This document shows, in pieces, positions 9,143-16,714 of a DNA stretch of 40,486 bases. How positions within the stretch are numbered: the first letter of the stretch is position 1; every line of letters starts with the position of its first letter. The position numbers and the translations under genes were made by a program. A model generated the notes under the pieces. That model did not search any database. It saw nothing but the letters and a program-made list of their open reading frames with translations, and was not told where the DNA came from. Source of the DNA: CBDCWA01 sp046048295 (GTDB lineage Bacteria > Pseudomonadota > Alphaproteobacteria > Rhizobiales > Hyphomicrobiaceae); contig JBJOGJ010000005.1 of the NCBI GenBank assembly GCA_046048295.1, forward strand, positions 1 through 40,486, written 5' to 3'.

Positions 9143-9166
9143 CGGGTAAAGAATATATTCTTCCCG
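9143..9166. promoter_or_regulatory. AT-rich palindrome upstream of the hybrid kinase (candidate operator)
   Basis: AAGAATATATTCTT (9149-9162) is a perfect 14-base palindrome, bordered by CGGG on the left and CCCG on the right, so the symmetry extends imperfectly to about 24 bases. It lies about 60 bases upstream of the kinase start, in a divergent region shared with the TadG-like gene that is clearly more AT-rich than its surroundings. It may bind a dimeric regulator. The function is inferred. Confidence 0.4.
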
Positions 9167-9378
9167 AAAATTTTATCCTTGATAATGTGCCCGTACCAAA
9201 TTGATGCTTTTCAGCCGATGCCTTAACCTTTGTTTTTCCGAATTCAGATTATTTGCACAAGGCCGTTGCAAGTCACTTTAGAATAAAAGTAGCAGGATCC
9301 CCCTCCCGGCCACTGAGCAAATAGAGCGTAGGTGCGATCACACAAGGGTGTGCGACAGTTCGGAATTTTGAGGCTGGA

Positions 9379-10644
9379 ATGATCTTGAGACGAAACATGA
9401 GATTTATACGGAGCGAATATGGCAGCATCTCCATGATGTTCGCAACCGCGCTACCGGTACTCCTGCTGACTGTCGGCTTCACGATCGACTACGGTATCGT
9501 TATCAAACAGCGGCAGGTGCTGCAGACCGCTGCAGACGCAGCAGCCCTTGCAGGGGCCAAGGGCCTGAGCCTCGCCGACGCCAAACGCGAGAATGTAGAG
9601 GCAGTCGTCAAAGCCATCGTCGATAGCTATGCCTCACGCAACGCCGCAGCAGGTTCCGTCAAGGACTACACTGTCCTAGCCGATGTGCGCGATGATCCGT
9701 TGGAGGTGCATGTAAGCATTTCCCAGATACCAAGGACGGTGTTCGGAGCATCATTCGGGCTCTCTTTGACAGCCATTGAAGTGATTGCGACCGCCCGAGT
9801 TGTAGGCCAGCCAAACATCTGCATATTGGGGCTCGACGAAAGCGCAAGTGGCACGATAGACCTCCAGAAGCAGGCCCGCGTAACCGGCCAGAACTGCGCC
9901 GTCTATTCCAACTCGACCCACAAGAACTCAATCAAATCGAAGAATGACTCCGTTTTGTCGGCCACGATCATCTGCGCCGCGGGCGGTAGGGATGGCGATA
10001 AGGGTAATTTCGATCCGGAACCCTACACCGATTGTCCGACCTTCGACGACCCGCTTGCCGGACGCATGGCCCCGCCGGTCGGCGTCTGTGATCCCAGCCT
10101 GGAAAATGACATTTCGACGAGCAGGACCCTGTTTCCGGGCACCTACTGCGGCGGTCTTCGGATAGGGGATGACGCTGAAGTCAAGCTTCAACCCGGAATC
10201 TACATCATCAAGGACGGTCCACTGCTCATCCAAGGGTCGGCCAAAATCGACGGCACCGTTGGTGTCGGCTTCTACCTCACGGGCACCAACGCCACCTTCA
10301 CTTTCGAACCGGAGACGACAATCGATCTTTCCGCGCCAACCAAGGGCGTCATGGCAGGTCTCTTGATTTTCGAGGACCGAAAGCAGTCGACGACGGGCAT
10401 CCATAAGATTCTGAGCGAGAACGCTAGATTGCTACTCGGAACAATCTATCTGCCACGTGGCCAGATCCATGTGGATGCGAACCAGCCAGTCGCGGACAAG
10501 TCTGCCTACACCTCCATCGTGGCGCGCATGGTTACGCTGTACGGCGGTCCCCACCTCGTACTGAACACCAACTACCACCTGACAAGCGTTCCGGTACCAA
10601 AAGGCATCAAGGGCGCAGGCCAGCCGGTCAGGCTTTCACGCTAG
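9379..10644 (+). CDS. TadG/TadE-like membrane-anchored secreted protein without vWA domain
   Basis: A 421-residue protein. The N-terminus has the TadE/TadG-like pattern: a short basic segment, a single hydrophobic helix (ISMMFATALPVLLLTVGFTI, about residues 17-36) and then the conserved QRQVLQTAADAAALAGAK stretch. Instead of the von Willebrand A domain of classical TadG, residues 140-400 are Gly/Thr/Asp-rich with repeated short strands (GTYCGGLRI, AEVKLQPGIYII, AKIDGTVGVGFYL), suggesting a beta-helix-like extracellular domain. Three or more paired cysteines fit a periplasmic or surface location. No other tad gene (cpaF, tadB, tadC, flp) is nearby. It is followed after 27 bases by a single-domain response regulator. 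The ATG at 9379 has a GAGG about 6 bases upstream; an ATG at 9397 is possible. Confidence 0.7.
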   Translation: MILRRNMRFIRSEYGSISMMFATALPVLLLTVGFTIDYGIVIKQRQVLQTAADAAALAGAKGLSLADAKRENVEAVVKAIVDSYASRNAAAGSVKDYTVLADVRDDPLEVHVSISQIPRTVFGASFGLSLTAIEVIATARVVGQPNICILGLDESASGTIDLQKQARVTGQNCAVYSNSTHKNSIKSKNDSVLSATIICAAGGRDGDKGNFDPEPYTDCPTFDDPLAGRMAPPVGVCDPSLENDISTSRTLFPGTYCGGLRIGDDAEVKLQPGIYIIKDGPLLIQGSAKIDGTVGVGFYLTGTNATFTFEPETTIDLSAPTKGVMAGLLIFEDRKQSTTGIHKILSENARLLLGTIYLPRGQIHVDANQPVADKSAYTSIVARMVTLYGGPHLVLNTNYHLTSVPVPKGIKGAGQPVRLSR

Positions 10645-10671
10645 GTCGCAACAGAAAAAAGAAGAAATTCC

Positions 10672-11157
10672 ATGTCGCAACCAAACGACGAAGACGAGCA
10701 GTCTTTGGAAGTATTGGCTCACGCCGCGCGATTCTCCCTGCCTGCCGACACCCGCATACTGCTCGTCGACGACGATCCGATCTTTTCGACGCTCGCAGCA
10801 TCCGTGCTCGGCCTCGAAGCAGACCAGATCGTATTGGCGAAGGATGGCGCCGAGGCCATGCACTTCCTCGATGTGGCGGAGTTCCACCTTGCCATCGTCG
10901 ATCTTTCGATGCCGGAGGTCGATGGCTTCCGCCTCATCGCACATATCCGCCACACTCCGCGACTGAGGCGCCTGCCAATCGTCGTTGTAACCTCTCGTCA
11001 GGATCTGCAGGCGATCGAGGAAGTACATGCGATGGACGTGCAGCTCTACATGACGAAGCCTCTGAACTTGAATCTCTTCCCGTTTTCGATCCACAACGTG
11101 CTCAGGGTCTCACGCAAACTCGAATCCATCCGTCAAGGCGTGTTAGGTCTCCTTTGA
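10672..11157 (+). CDS. Single-domain response regulator (CheY-like receiver)
   Basis: A 161-residue protein made of one receiver domain with a 25-residue N-terminal extension. The acidic cluster is DDD (33-35), the phospho-acceptor is Asp77 in AIVDLSMPEVDG, the switch Thr lies in VVVTS, and the conserved Lys is in YMTKPLN. There is no DNA-binding or enzymatic output domain, so it should act by protein contact or as a phosphate shuttle. It follows the TadG-like gene on the same strand, and its 3' end overlaps the end of the convergent receiver gene by 15 bases. With the Hpt-containing kinase next door it is a reasonable phosphorelay partner, although no pairing is proven. Confidence 0.88.
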   Translation: MSQPNDEDEQSLEVLAHAARFSLPADTRILLVDDDPIFSTLAASVLGLEADQIVLAKDGAEAMHFLDVAEFHLAIVDLSMPEVDGFRLIAHIRHTPRLRRLPIVVVTSRQDLQAIEEVHAMDVQLYMTKPLNLNLFPFSIHNVLRVSRKLESIRQGVLGLL

Positions 11158-11559
11158 TCGATCCTCAAGCAGCGACGCAAGGAGTGTCTCGAGACCCTGC
11201 TCATCGACCGGCTTCAGCACTGCACCAAGATAGTTTAGGCCATAGGACCTGGCGAGAATCTCTGCCGTCTTGACGATCGTCTCGTGTGCCGAACTCACAA
11301 TCATGATAGGGACCTTGATACTCGCCTCTCTCAGATGCATCAGGAATTCCACACCATCGAACTCCGGCATGTTGAGATCGCACGAAACGAGGTCGAGATC
11401 GTCAGGCGCCTCATCCACGATCGACCGAGCAAGATGACCATTGCCCGCCACGGTGACCCGCTCAACGCCCCGCGCCTCGAAGAACGCCTTCAGCACCTCT
11501 GCAACTATGGGGTCGTCGTCGATGACGAGGACGTGGTTCACGCTTGATTTAAAATGCAT
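11143..11559 (-). CDS. Single-domain response regulator (receiver)
   Basis: A 138-residue receiver with acidic cluster DDD (14-16), acceptor Asp61 in SCDLNMPEFDG, a VSS switch position (Ser in place of Thr) and Lys in AVLKPVD. The C-terminal helix ends in a short acidic/basic tail with no output domain. The LGAVLKPVDEQGLETLLA segment resembles the receivers found in front of EAL domains, but none is attached here. The gene is convergent with the preceding regulator and overlaps its last 15 bases. About 80 bases separate its start from the end of the next receiver gene on the same strand, so the two could be co-transcribed. Confidence 0.86.
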   Translation of the reverse strand: MHFKSSVNHVLVIDDDPIVAEVLKAFFEARGVERVTVAGNGHLARSIVDEAPDDLDLVSCDLNMPEFDGVEFLMHLREASIKVPIMIVSSAHETIVKTAEILARSYGLNYLGAVLKPVDEQGLETLLASLLEDRSKET

Positions 11560-11640
11560 TTGTGTCAGCTACCGACCATGTCGCGGATTGTAGTGGGAGC
11601 TAGCACTACATGCAGATCATTGCAATCGGTCTGCGAATGG

Positions 11641-12060
11641 CTAGGCACCAATTGCCGCCTTAAGTTCGCCGATCAGCAACGACCAGTCGACAGGCTTTGA
11701 AAGAACGAGCGATACGTTTCCATCCTCATAGCAAGCACGGACTTCATGTGCATCTGCAGAACCAGATATGACGAATATCGGAATTTTACGCCCGTTCTCG
11801 CTCGCACGAATTTTCTGTATGATCTCAAGTCCACTGATATGAGGCAATCCGAAATCTACGATCGCCGCATCAACCTTCAACTTCGCAAAGAACCTGTCTT
11901 CGTGGAGACCGTCTGCCATCAACAGCACTTCATACCCAAGACCAGAGAGGATTGGCTTGGCGATCTCGCGCAAAACGGCGTCATCATCGACGACAAGTAT
12001 CCTCTTTGGCTTGCTGTCCGAAAACTGGCGCCATTTCGGCACAATAGTATGCATAAGCAT
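11641..12060 (-). CDS. Single-domain response regulator (receiver)
   Basis: A receiver protein of about 139 residues. The acidic cluster is DDD (25-27), the acceptor is Asp69 in AIVDFGLPHISG, the switch Ser is in FVISGS, and the Lys is in LSKPVD. There is no output domain. The start is uncertain: the frame stays open to an ATG at 12090 without a ribosome binding site, while ATG at 12060 or 12054 follows a purine-rich GAGTTCTGGA and gives a more usual N-terminus. It is the third stand-alone receiver within 1.5 kb of each other and next to a hybrid kinase with an Hpt domain. It reads toward the second receiver on the same strand. Confidence 0.84.
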   Translation of the reverse strand: MLMHTIVPKWRQFSDSKPKRILVVDDDAVLREIAKPILSGLGYEVLLMADGLHEDRFFAKLKVDAAIVDFGLPHISGLEIIQKIRASENGRKIPIFVISGSADAHEVRACYEDGNVSLVLSKPVDWSLLIGELKAAIGA

Positions 12061-12228
12061 TCCAGAACTCGCTTGACACGTGGTTGGCATCCGTCGAAGT
12101 GACGCAAATTAATATGCACACGTCATAACCTGGAGGAGTTTAATCCTGATGAATAAAACACTGCGAATTGAAGTCTTTTGGCTGCGGCCTATGGGCGGAG
12201 GCCAATAAACGTTTGGCATCGATTTGGA

Positions 12229-12672
12229 TTAGCTGCGCGACTGGCCCCGGCCCTTCCTGCAATACAACTCGAGTTTGTGGCCGATGATCTCGTAGCCGAG
12301 TTCCTCGGCGATCTTCCGCTGGAGCTGCTCAATTTCCTGATTATAGAATTCTATGATCTGCCCGGAGTCCACGTCGATGATATGGTCATGGTGCTCTTCG
12401 TCGGTGGCAGGCTCGAACCGGGCCGGCACGCCCTCGAAGGAGTGACGCCTGACAAGGCCCTTCTCCTGCAGAGCGCCAAGCATCCGGTAGACGGTCGCCA
12501 ACGAGACGGTCTCATCGAGTTCCTTGGCCCGCCGGTGCACCTCGGTAGCGTCCGGATGATCGCTCGAACTCGCCAGAACCTCGAGAATTGCGGTCCGCTG
12601 GCGCGTGATACGGACACCATCCAAGCGCAGTGCCTCTTCCATGACGCTGGTCGGCTTCTTCGATTTCGGCAT
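12229..12672 (-). CDS. Fur-family metal-responsive transcriptional repressor
   Basis: A 147-residue protein with the N-terminal winged helix (RITRQRTAILEVLA, then the recognition-helix region VSLATVYRMLGALQEKGLV) and the C-terminal dimerisation domain with the metal-binding HHDHIIDVDSGQIIEF motif. The closing segment AEELGYEIIGHKLELYC is typical of Fur and of its Mn-sensing rhizobial form Mur. The CxxC structural zinc pairs of E. coli Fur are absent; only one Cys is present, as in alphaproteobacterial Fur/Mur. It probably represses metal uptake genes, with Fe2+ or Mn2+ as co-repressor. No strong Shine-Dalgarno is seen before the ATG. It is the only recognisable DNA-binding regulator in the window. 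Irr and Zur are less likely given the motif pattern. Confidence 0.87.
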   Translation of the reverse strand: MPKSKKPTSVMEEALRLDGVRITRQRTAILEVLASSSDHPDATEVHRRAKELDETVSLATVYRMLGALQEKGLVRRHSFEGVPARFEPATDEEHHDHIIDVDSGQIIEFYNQEIEQLQRKIAEELGYEIIGHKLELYCRKGRGQSRS

Positions 12673-12774
12673 CTCAAATATGATCCAGTGACTCGGAGAT
12701 CAGCCAGAGTTGGACCATTGGCAAGGGGGCGTCAAGCCAGAAGTCACCCCCCTCGGTTCCGGGCTGGGCACCCG

Positions 12775-12811
12775 AAAAAAACAGGGCGGGCACCATTTGC
12801 AGGTGCCCGCC
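12775..12811 (-). terminator. Rho-independent terminator after the Ca2+/Na+ antiporter gene
   Basis: A perfect 10-base stem (GGCGGGCACC at 12785-12794, GGTGCCCGCC at 12802-12811) with a 7-base loop. Read on the minus strand it is followed by CTG and seven T residues (12781-12775). It lies about 25 bases after the antiporter stop codon. Confidence 0.85.
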
Positions 12812-12835
12812 AGATACGACCTGACGCGTCGCAGT

Positions 12836-13858
12836 CTACTGCCCAGCGCCCGGCTTGAGCATAGGGATCTGCTCCGCCAGCAACTTCATAGCGTCATCGA
12901 CCCCGTAGTACTGCAAGACGGAGTAGGCCACGAATAGCGCCACGAAAAACAGACCGACCGGCCGACTAAGCCCCCCACCCAGGATCAGAAAAGCAAGAAG
13001 CATGACGGTGCAGGCGATCATCATCCACAGGTCGAACACCAGGATTTGTTCAGGGATCGGAATCGGCACCACGAGACCAACGAGGCCGATGATCATCAGG
13101 AGGTTGTAGATGCCAGCGCCCATCACATTGCCGACAGCGATTTCGGAGTGACGCTTGAGTGCAGCCACGACAGCGGTGGCGAGTTCCGGTAGAGAGGTAC
13201 CGACCGCAACGATCGTAAGGCCGATCACCTCCTCACGGACACCGAAGTACTTTGCCGCTTCGACAGCTGCATCGACCAGGAGCCTTGCGCCGACGACAAC
13301 GGCTGCAACACCGCCCAGAACCGCCACCACAGCTAGCCAGGTGGACTTTGGCCCCTCCTCGAATTCCTCTTCCAGCTCCTCGGCGAGATCACCAGGATCG
13401 TTGACCAATCCCTTCTTTCGCTCGGAATGGAAGGCGTAAAGCGTAAAGGCCACCAGGACGGCAACCATCACACCGCCTTGCCACTGCCGAATGACCCCGG
13501 TCAGGGCGAGCCCGGTGAAGAGCAATGCCGAACCGAGCATCATCGCTGCGTCGCGGGTGATTGCCGAACGCTGTATGACAATCGGAAAGATTACCGCCGA
13601 GGTACCGAGAATTAGCAAAATGTTAGCGATGTTCGAGCCGACGACATTGCCGATGGAGATGCCCGGCAGATCGTTGGCTGCGGCCTGCAGGCTGACGACG
13701 AGCTCCGGAGAAGTCGTACCCCAGGCAACGATTGTCATACCTATGATCATCTTGGAAACATTGAGCTTCTGGGCGAGCGACACCGCGCCGCGCACCAGAT
13801 ACTCCGCACCGAAGAGAAGCAGCACGAAGCCGCCTGCGAACTGAAGCACAGTTATCAT
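12836..13858 (-). CDS. Calcium/sodium antiporter (CaCA family, YrbG type)
   Basis: An inner-membrane cation exchanger of 340 residues with 10-11 hydrophobic segments. The two alpha repeats that form the ion path are clear: GMTIVAWGTTSPELVVSLQAA in the first half (with GNVVGSNIANILLILG after it) and GLTIVAVGTSLPELATAV in the second (with GNVMGAGIYNLLMIIG). The acidic loop between the halves (ELEEEFEEGP) is typical of the family. It should exchange Ca2+ for Na+ (possibly with K+). I chose the ATG at 13858, since AAGGGTG lies about 9 bases before it; a GTG at 13870 lacks such spacing. The gene has its own terminator and lies upstream of the Fur-family gene on the same strand, so it is probably a separate transcript. 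Confidence 0.92.
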   Translation of the reverse strand: MITVLQFAGGFVLLLFGAEYLVRGAVSLAQKLNVSKMIIGMTIVAWGTTSPELVVSLQAAANDLPGISIGNVVGSNIANILLILGTSAVIFPIVIQRSAITRDAAMMLGSALLFTGLALTGVIRQWQGGVMVAVLVAFTLYAFHSERKKGLVNDPGDLAEELEEEFEEGPKSTWLAVVAVLGGVAAVVVGARLLVDAAVEAAKYFGVREEVIGLTIVAVGTSLPELATAVVAALKRHSEIAVGNVMGAGIYNLLMIIGLVGLVVPIPIPEQILVFDLWMMIACTVMLLAFLILGGGLSRPVGLFFVALFVAYSVLQYYGVDDAMKLLAEQIPMLKPGAGQ

Positions 13859-14322
13859 GGCGAAGATCACCCTTTCATGGATTTGATCATCATGGATTCA
13901 ACCGAATTCAACGCTTCGGGAATGCGGACAAGGCGCTACGTTGGCTGTGATGGCTGCCTGCGCCAATGTTGGAGAGCCGAAATGACCCCCGACTTTGCCG
14001 GACACCCGGGGACACTCCTGAGTGGTTGTGTCCAGTCCGACATCGCAGCAAGAGCTGCCAGAGGGGCCCGGTCTGGAATTCCGTTTCAACGGCGCAAGGG
14101 TAAATGACGCATGTCACGCAGTCCCCGTTCGCCGCACCGCCGGTTCGTTGGCAGCCAGAGACGGTAATACTCCCGCCGCTGGTTTCTGGGCAAGAGTCGA
14201 TGATGCGATCAGATGACGCCTACTGAAGCGGGCTGCTGGTCGTTGCCGGACTGCAACGCCGGAGCACCGTCAAACGGCGTTGAGCCCGGATGAGGCGCAA
14301 TGCACAAGAACGCATGTTGTGA

Positions 14323-14529
14323 TCAGGAGTCCTGCCGAACGACGCTGTCCTGGACCTGGAACTCGGAGTGGGCTTCCAAGCGGTCATCGCCACGTTCGAG
14401 GTCCTGCCGCAACCGAAGCATTGCAAAATAATCGATCAACCGGGACTGGTATAAGTCAATTCCCTTACCGATAAGTGGCTGGTTGATCCTGCCATCTACG
14501 CAAATTACCCCATTGGAAGCCAATCGCAT
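14323..14529 (-). CDS. Possible small protein of 68 residues, unrecognised
   Basis: The ATG at 14529 has AGGAG 9 bases upstream, and the frame codes for a mixed hydrophilic protein (starting MRLASNGVICVDGRINQ) with a predicted helical, charged second half (LRLRQDLERGDDRLEAH). No family is recognised. It sits alone in a long interval between genes, and its ribosome binding site falls inside an inverted repeat. It could be a genuine small gene, a remnant or chance. Confidence 0.3.
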   Translation of the reverse strand: MRLASNGVICVDGRINQPLIGKGIDLYQSRLIDYFAMLRLRQDLERGDDRLEAHSEFQVQDSVVRQDS

Positions 14530-14534
14530 GACCT

Positions 14535-14585
14535 GGGTCTCCTCTAGACCCATTCAGCATAGCAACCGGATGTTGTAGCCGGTTG
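14535..14585. repeat. Two neighbouring short inverted repeats
   Basis: GGGTCT-CCTCT-AGACCC (14535-14551) and CAACCGG-9 bases-CCGGTTG (14563-14585) are both perfect and lie 11 bases apart. Neither is followed by a T run on either strand, so they are more like protein-binding sites or RNA structure than terminators. Confidence 0.45.
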
Positions 14586-14715
14586 AATGCCGGGCTGCGG
14601 ATTTGTTTAAAATTCGAATGAACTCGTGGATGGTGACGGCGTCCAAAAGACTATAGAGTTCGGTAATTCCGTCAGGAGCAGTTACAACCGGGTTTCAAAG
14701 GAGAGGAGAGCGAGC

Positions 14716-15780
14716 ATGCGCAAGGATGCGAGAGGATCCCTTGGGTATTTGATCAAGGCGGTCGTCGCAGCGGGTATTCTCATGCCGGCATCGGCTCACG
14801 CCCAAAGTCCCGCCGAATTCTTCAAGGGCAAGAACGTCACCATACGTGTCGGCTTCGGCGCCGGCGGCGGATACGACACCACCACGAGGCTCGTCGCACG
14901 CTACTACGGAAAACACATTCCCGGCGCTCCGAACGTCCTGGTCGAGAACATGCCGGGAGCCGGCGGCTTGAGACTTGCCAATTTCATGTTCAATGCCGCG
15001 CCGAAGGACGGCACGATGCTTGCGATCTTTTCGGCGCAGGCTTCGATGGAACCGCTGTTCGGCAATGATAAGGCGAAGTTCAAGGCGGATCAGTTCACCT
15101 GGATCGGCAGCATGCACACCGATATCAATTCCTGTGGTGTCTGGAAGGGCGCAGGCGTCGGTATCAATTCCTTCGATGACATGCTGAAGAGCAAAAAGGA
15201 AATCGTCTTCGGCTCGACCGGCCCGCAATCTGAGACGACCAAGTTTCCCGCTTTCATGAAGAAGGCACTCGGCGCCCCGGTGAAGGTTATCGAGGGCTTC
15301 AAGGGTACGAAAGACATCAACCTTGCAATGCGCCGTGGTGAGCTCGATGCGAGCTGCGGCATGTTCGAGTCCTCGGTACGCGGCGCCTACTTCGATGACT
15401 ACAAGAACGGCGACCTCAAGATCATCTTCCAGGTCGGGCTCGACCGCAAAGTGCCGCTGTTCGGCAATGCCGCTCAGGTAGGCGAACTCGTAAAGGACAA
15501 AGGCAAGGAAATGCAACAGATCGCCGAAATGGTCTTTGGGCCATCTGCGATCACGCGGCCGATCGCGGCGCCGCCTGGCATTCCGGCAGACCGTGCCAAG
15601 GCCCTGTCCGATGCATTGATGGCGACGATGAAGGATCCGGGAACCATCGCCGACGGCAAGAAGATCGGCATAGAGTGGGATCCTATGACCGGGGACAAGG
15701 TGAAGGAGCTGATGCAGCGCTTCTATGCGACACCACCCTCGGTGGTGAAGAAGGCGATCGAGTTCACGTCGATGAACTGA
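14716..15780 (+). CDS. Tripartite tricarboxylate transporter-type (Bug/TctC-like) periplasmic binding protein
   Basis: A 354-residue secreted binding protein. ATG at 14716 follows an extended AAGGAGAGGAG, and residues 1-30 form a signal peptide with an AHA cleavage site. The mature protein begins AEFFKGKNVTI, then shows the ligand-loop region GFGAGGGYDTTTR and the ENMPGAGGL segment, as in Bug/TctC proteins that bind carboxylates in the periplasm. Two related proteins in this window share the FFKGK start and the GGGYD loop, so they form a subgroup. Normal partners are the membrane proteins TctA and TctB; neither is present. The gene is followed by a pair of metallo-beta-lactamase-fold genes on the same strand. 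The ligand is probably an organic acid handled by the neighbouring enzymes, but this is inference. Confidence 0.82.
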   Translation: MRKDARGSLGYLIKAVVAAGILMPASAHAQSPAEFFKGKNVTIRVGFGAGGGYDTTTRLVARYYGKHIPGAPNVLVENMPGAGGLRLANFMFNAAPKDGTMLAIFSAQASMEPLFGNDKAKFKADQFTWIGSMHTDINSCGVWKGAGVGINSFDDMLKSKKEIVFGSTGPQSETTKFPAFMKKALGAPVKVIEGFKGTKDINLAMRRGELDASCGMFESSVRGAYFDDYKNGDLKIIFQVGLDRKVPLFGNAAQVGELVKDKGKEMQQIAEMVFGPSAITRPIAAPPGIPADRAKALSDALMATMKDPGTIADGKKIGIEWDPMTGDKVKELMQRFYATPPSVVKKAIEFTSMN

Positions 15781-15821
15781 TCGGGTCTCTCATTTCGGCT
15801 TGAAATAGTCTGACAGAATGG

Positions 15822-15845
15822 ACGCAGCGGCCACCGCCGCTGCGT
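15822..15845 (+). terminator. Stem-loop after the first binding-protein gene, possible weak terminator
   Basis: ACGCAGCGG (15822-15830) pairs perfectly with CCGCTGCGT (15837-15845) around a 6-base loop. Only short T runs follow (TTCGCATTT), so termination would be partial. It lies about 40 bases after the binding-protein stop and before the metallo-beta-lactamase-fold genes. Confidence 0.4.
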
Positions 15846-15919
15846 TTCGCATTTGCATCCTGGCCGAAGCGGTGCTTCGATAGAAGAAGTCAAAACAACA
15901 ATGCTTGAGGGAGGCTCCG

Positions 15920-16714
15920 ATGATCTTCGATGACGATCTCGAACAGCCTAAGATTCCCGAGTTTCCGCGCCAGATTGCACCCGATACATGGTGGTTCAGC
16001 ACCTGCCTCGAGATCACAGTTCACGGGCGCAAGGTGCACAATCACAATTCCTGCTATCTGATTGCCGGCACCGACGCGACGGTCATGATCGATACCGGAA
16101 TGCCGCTTGGCTGGGACGTGCTCAAGCCACAGATCGAAACCGTACTTGCAGGCCGGCCGCTCGACTACATATTTCCCACGCATCCCGAAGCCCCGCACAT
16201 GGGCAATGCTCAACCTCTCATGGACATCTATCCGGATCTCATGCTCGTAGGTGACCTGAGAACCTATCATCTTTATCTACCCGGCGAGGAGCACCGCTTT
16301 CGACACGTCGAGACAGGGTACATCCTCGAGTTGGGCGGCCGGCGGCTCGAGATGGTCCCCGCACTCGTGCACGACCTCCCAAACACACTGTGGGGATATG
16401 ATCCCGAGCTCGAGATCCTTTTCGTAAGCGACGCCTATCCCTACACGCACGACCACATGGCCGGACAGTGTGCCATGATCTCGAGCGAACTCCCTCGAAC
16501 GCCGGTGGCAGAAGACACCAGTCGGGTGATTGAAGGCGCGCTCAACTGGACGAGGTTCGTAGACCCTGAGGTGATAGCCTGCGAGCTGGATGCCTACCTC
16601 GAGCGATACCCGACGAGGATTATCGCCCCAGCCCATGGAGCTGTCACGATCGAGCCTGAGGTTCTAACGAATGTCTTCAAGTCCGGTCTGCGGCGAGTGA
16701 GTGTCACATCATGA
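15920..16714 (+). CDS. Metallo-beta-lactamase-fold protein of the flavodiiron/ODP-like type
   Basis: A 264-residue stand-alone MBL-fold domain. Its metal site follows the flavodiiron pattern H-x-E-x-D-H rather than the hydrolase HxHxDH: His88, Glu90 and His93 in THPEAPHMGN, then His151 (LVHDLPN), Asp171 (FVSDAYPY) and His239 (PAHG). The fourth position, normally Asp, is Pro92, so the second metal site may be weakened. No flavodoxin domain follows, unlike true flavodiiron oxygen reductases; ODP-type proteins bind O2 through such a domain. Function could be O2/NO chemistry, O2 sensing or hydrolysis of a thioester or lactone. ATG at 15920 is preceded by GGGAGG. The next gene overlaps its stop (ATGA) and encodes a paralog with most ligands missing. 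Confidence 0.78.
   Translation: MIFDDDLEQPKIPEFPRQIAPDTWWFSTCLEITVHGRKVHNHNSCYLIAGTDATVMIDTGMPLGWDVLKPQIETVLAGRPLDYIFPTHPEAPHMGNAQPLMDIYPDLMLVGDLRTYHLYLPGEEHRFRHVETGYILELGGRRLEMVPALVHDLPNTLWGYDPELEILFVSDAYPYTHDHMAGQCAMISSELPRTPVAEDTSRVIEGALNWTRFVDPEVIACELDAYLERYPTRIIAPAHGAVTIEPEVLTNVFKSGLRRVSVTS

Larger units (their letters stand above)
13859..14715. other. Long, mostly non-coding interval
   Basis: About 860 bases between the antiporter start and the first binding-protein gene of the catabolic region. No frame shows a recognised family. It contains one weak minus-strand candidate (14323-14529) and two nearby inverted repeats (14535-14585). The segment just before the binding protein (about 14605-14625) is AT-rich and may hold its promoter. 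No tRNA or transposase remnant was seen. Confidence 0.5.

Noticed and set aside
12149..12208. 19-codon plus-strand ORF with a good GGAGGAG ribosome binding site
   Set aside because: No plus-strand gene follows for it to lead, and it is too short to judge without conservation data.
12178..12228. Possible hairpin (GGCCT/AGGCC) after the Fur-family gene as terminator
   Set aside because: The stem is only 5 base pairs and no T run follows on the minus strand.
14695..15516. 273-codon minus-strand open frame opposite the first binding protein
   Set aside because: Shadow frame; the plus strand has a signal peptide, ribosome binding site and family motifs.
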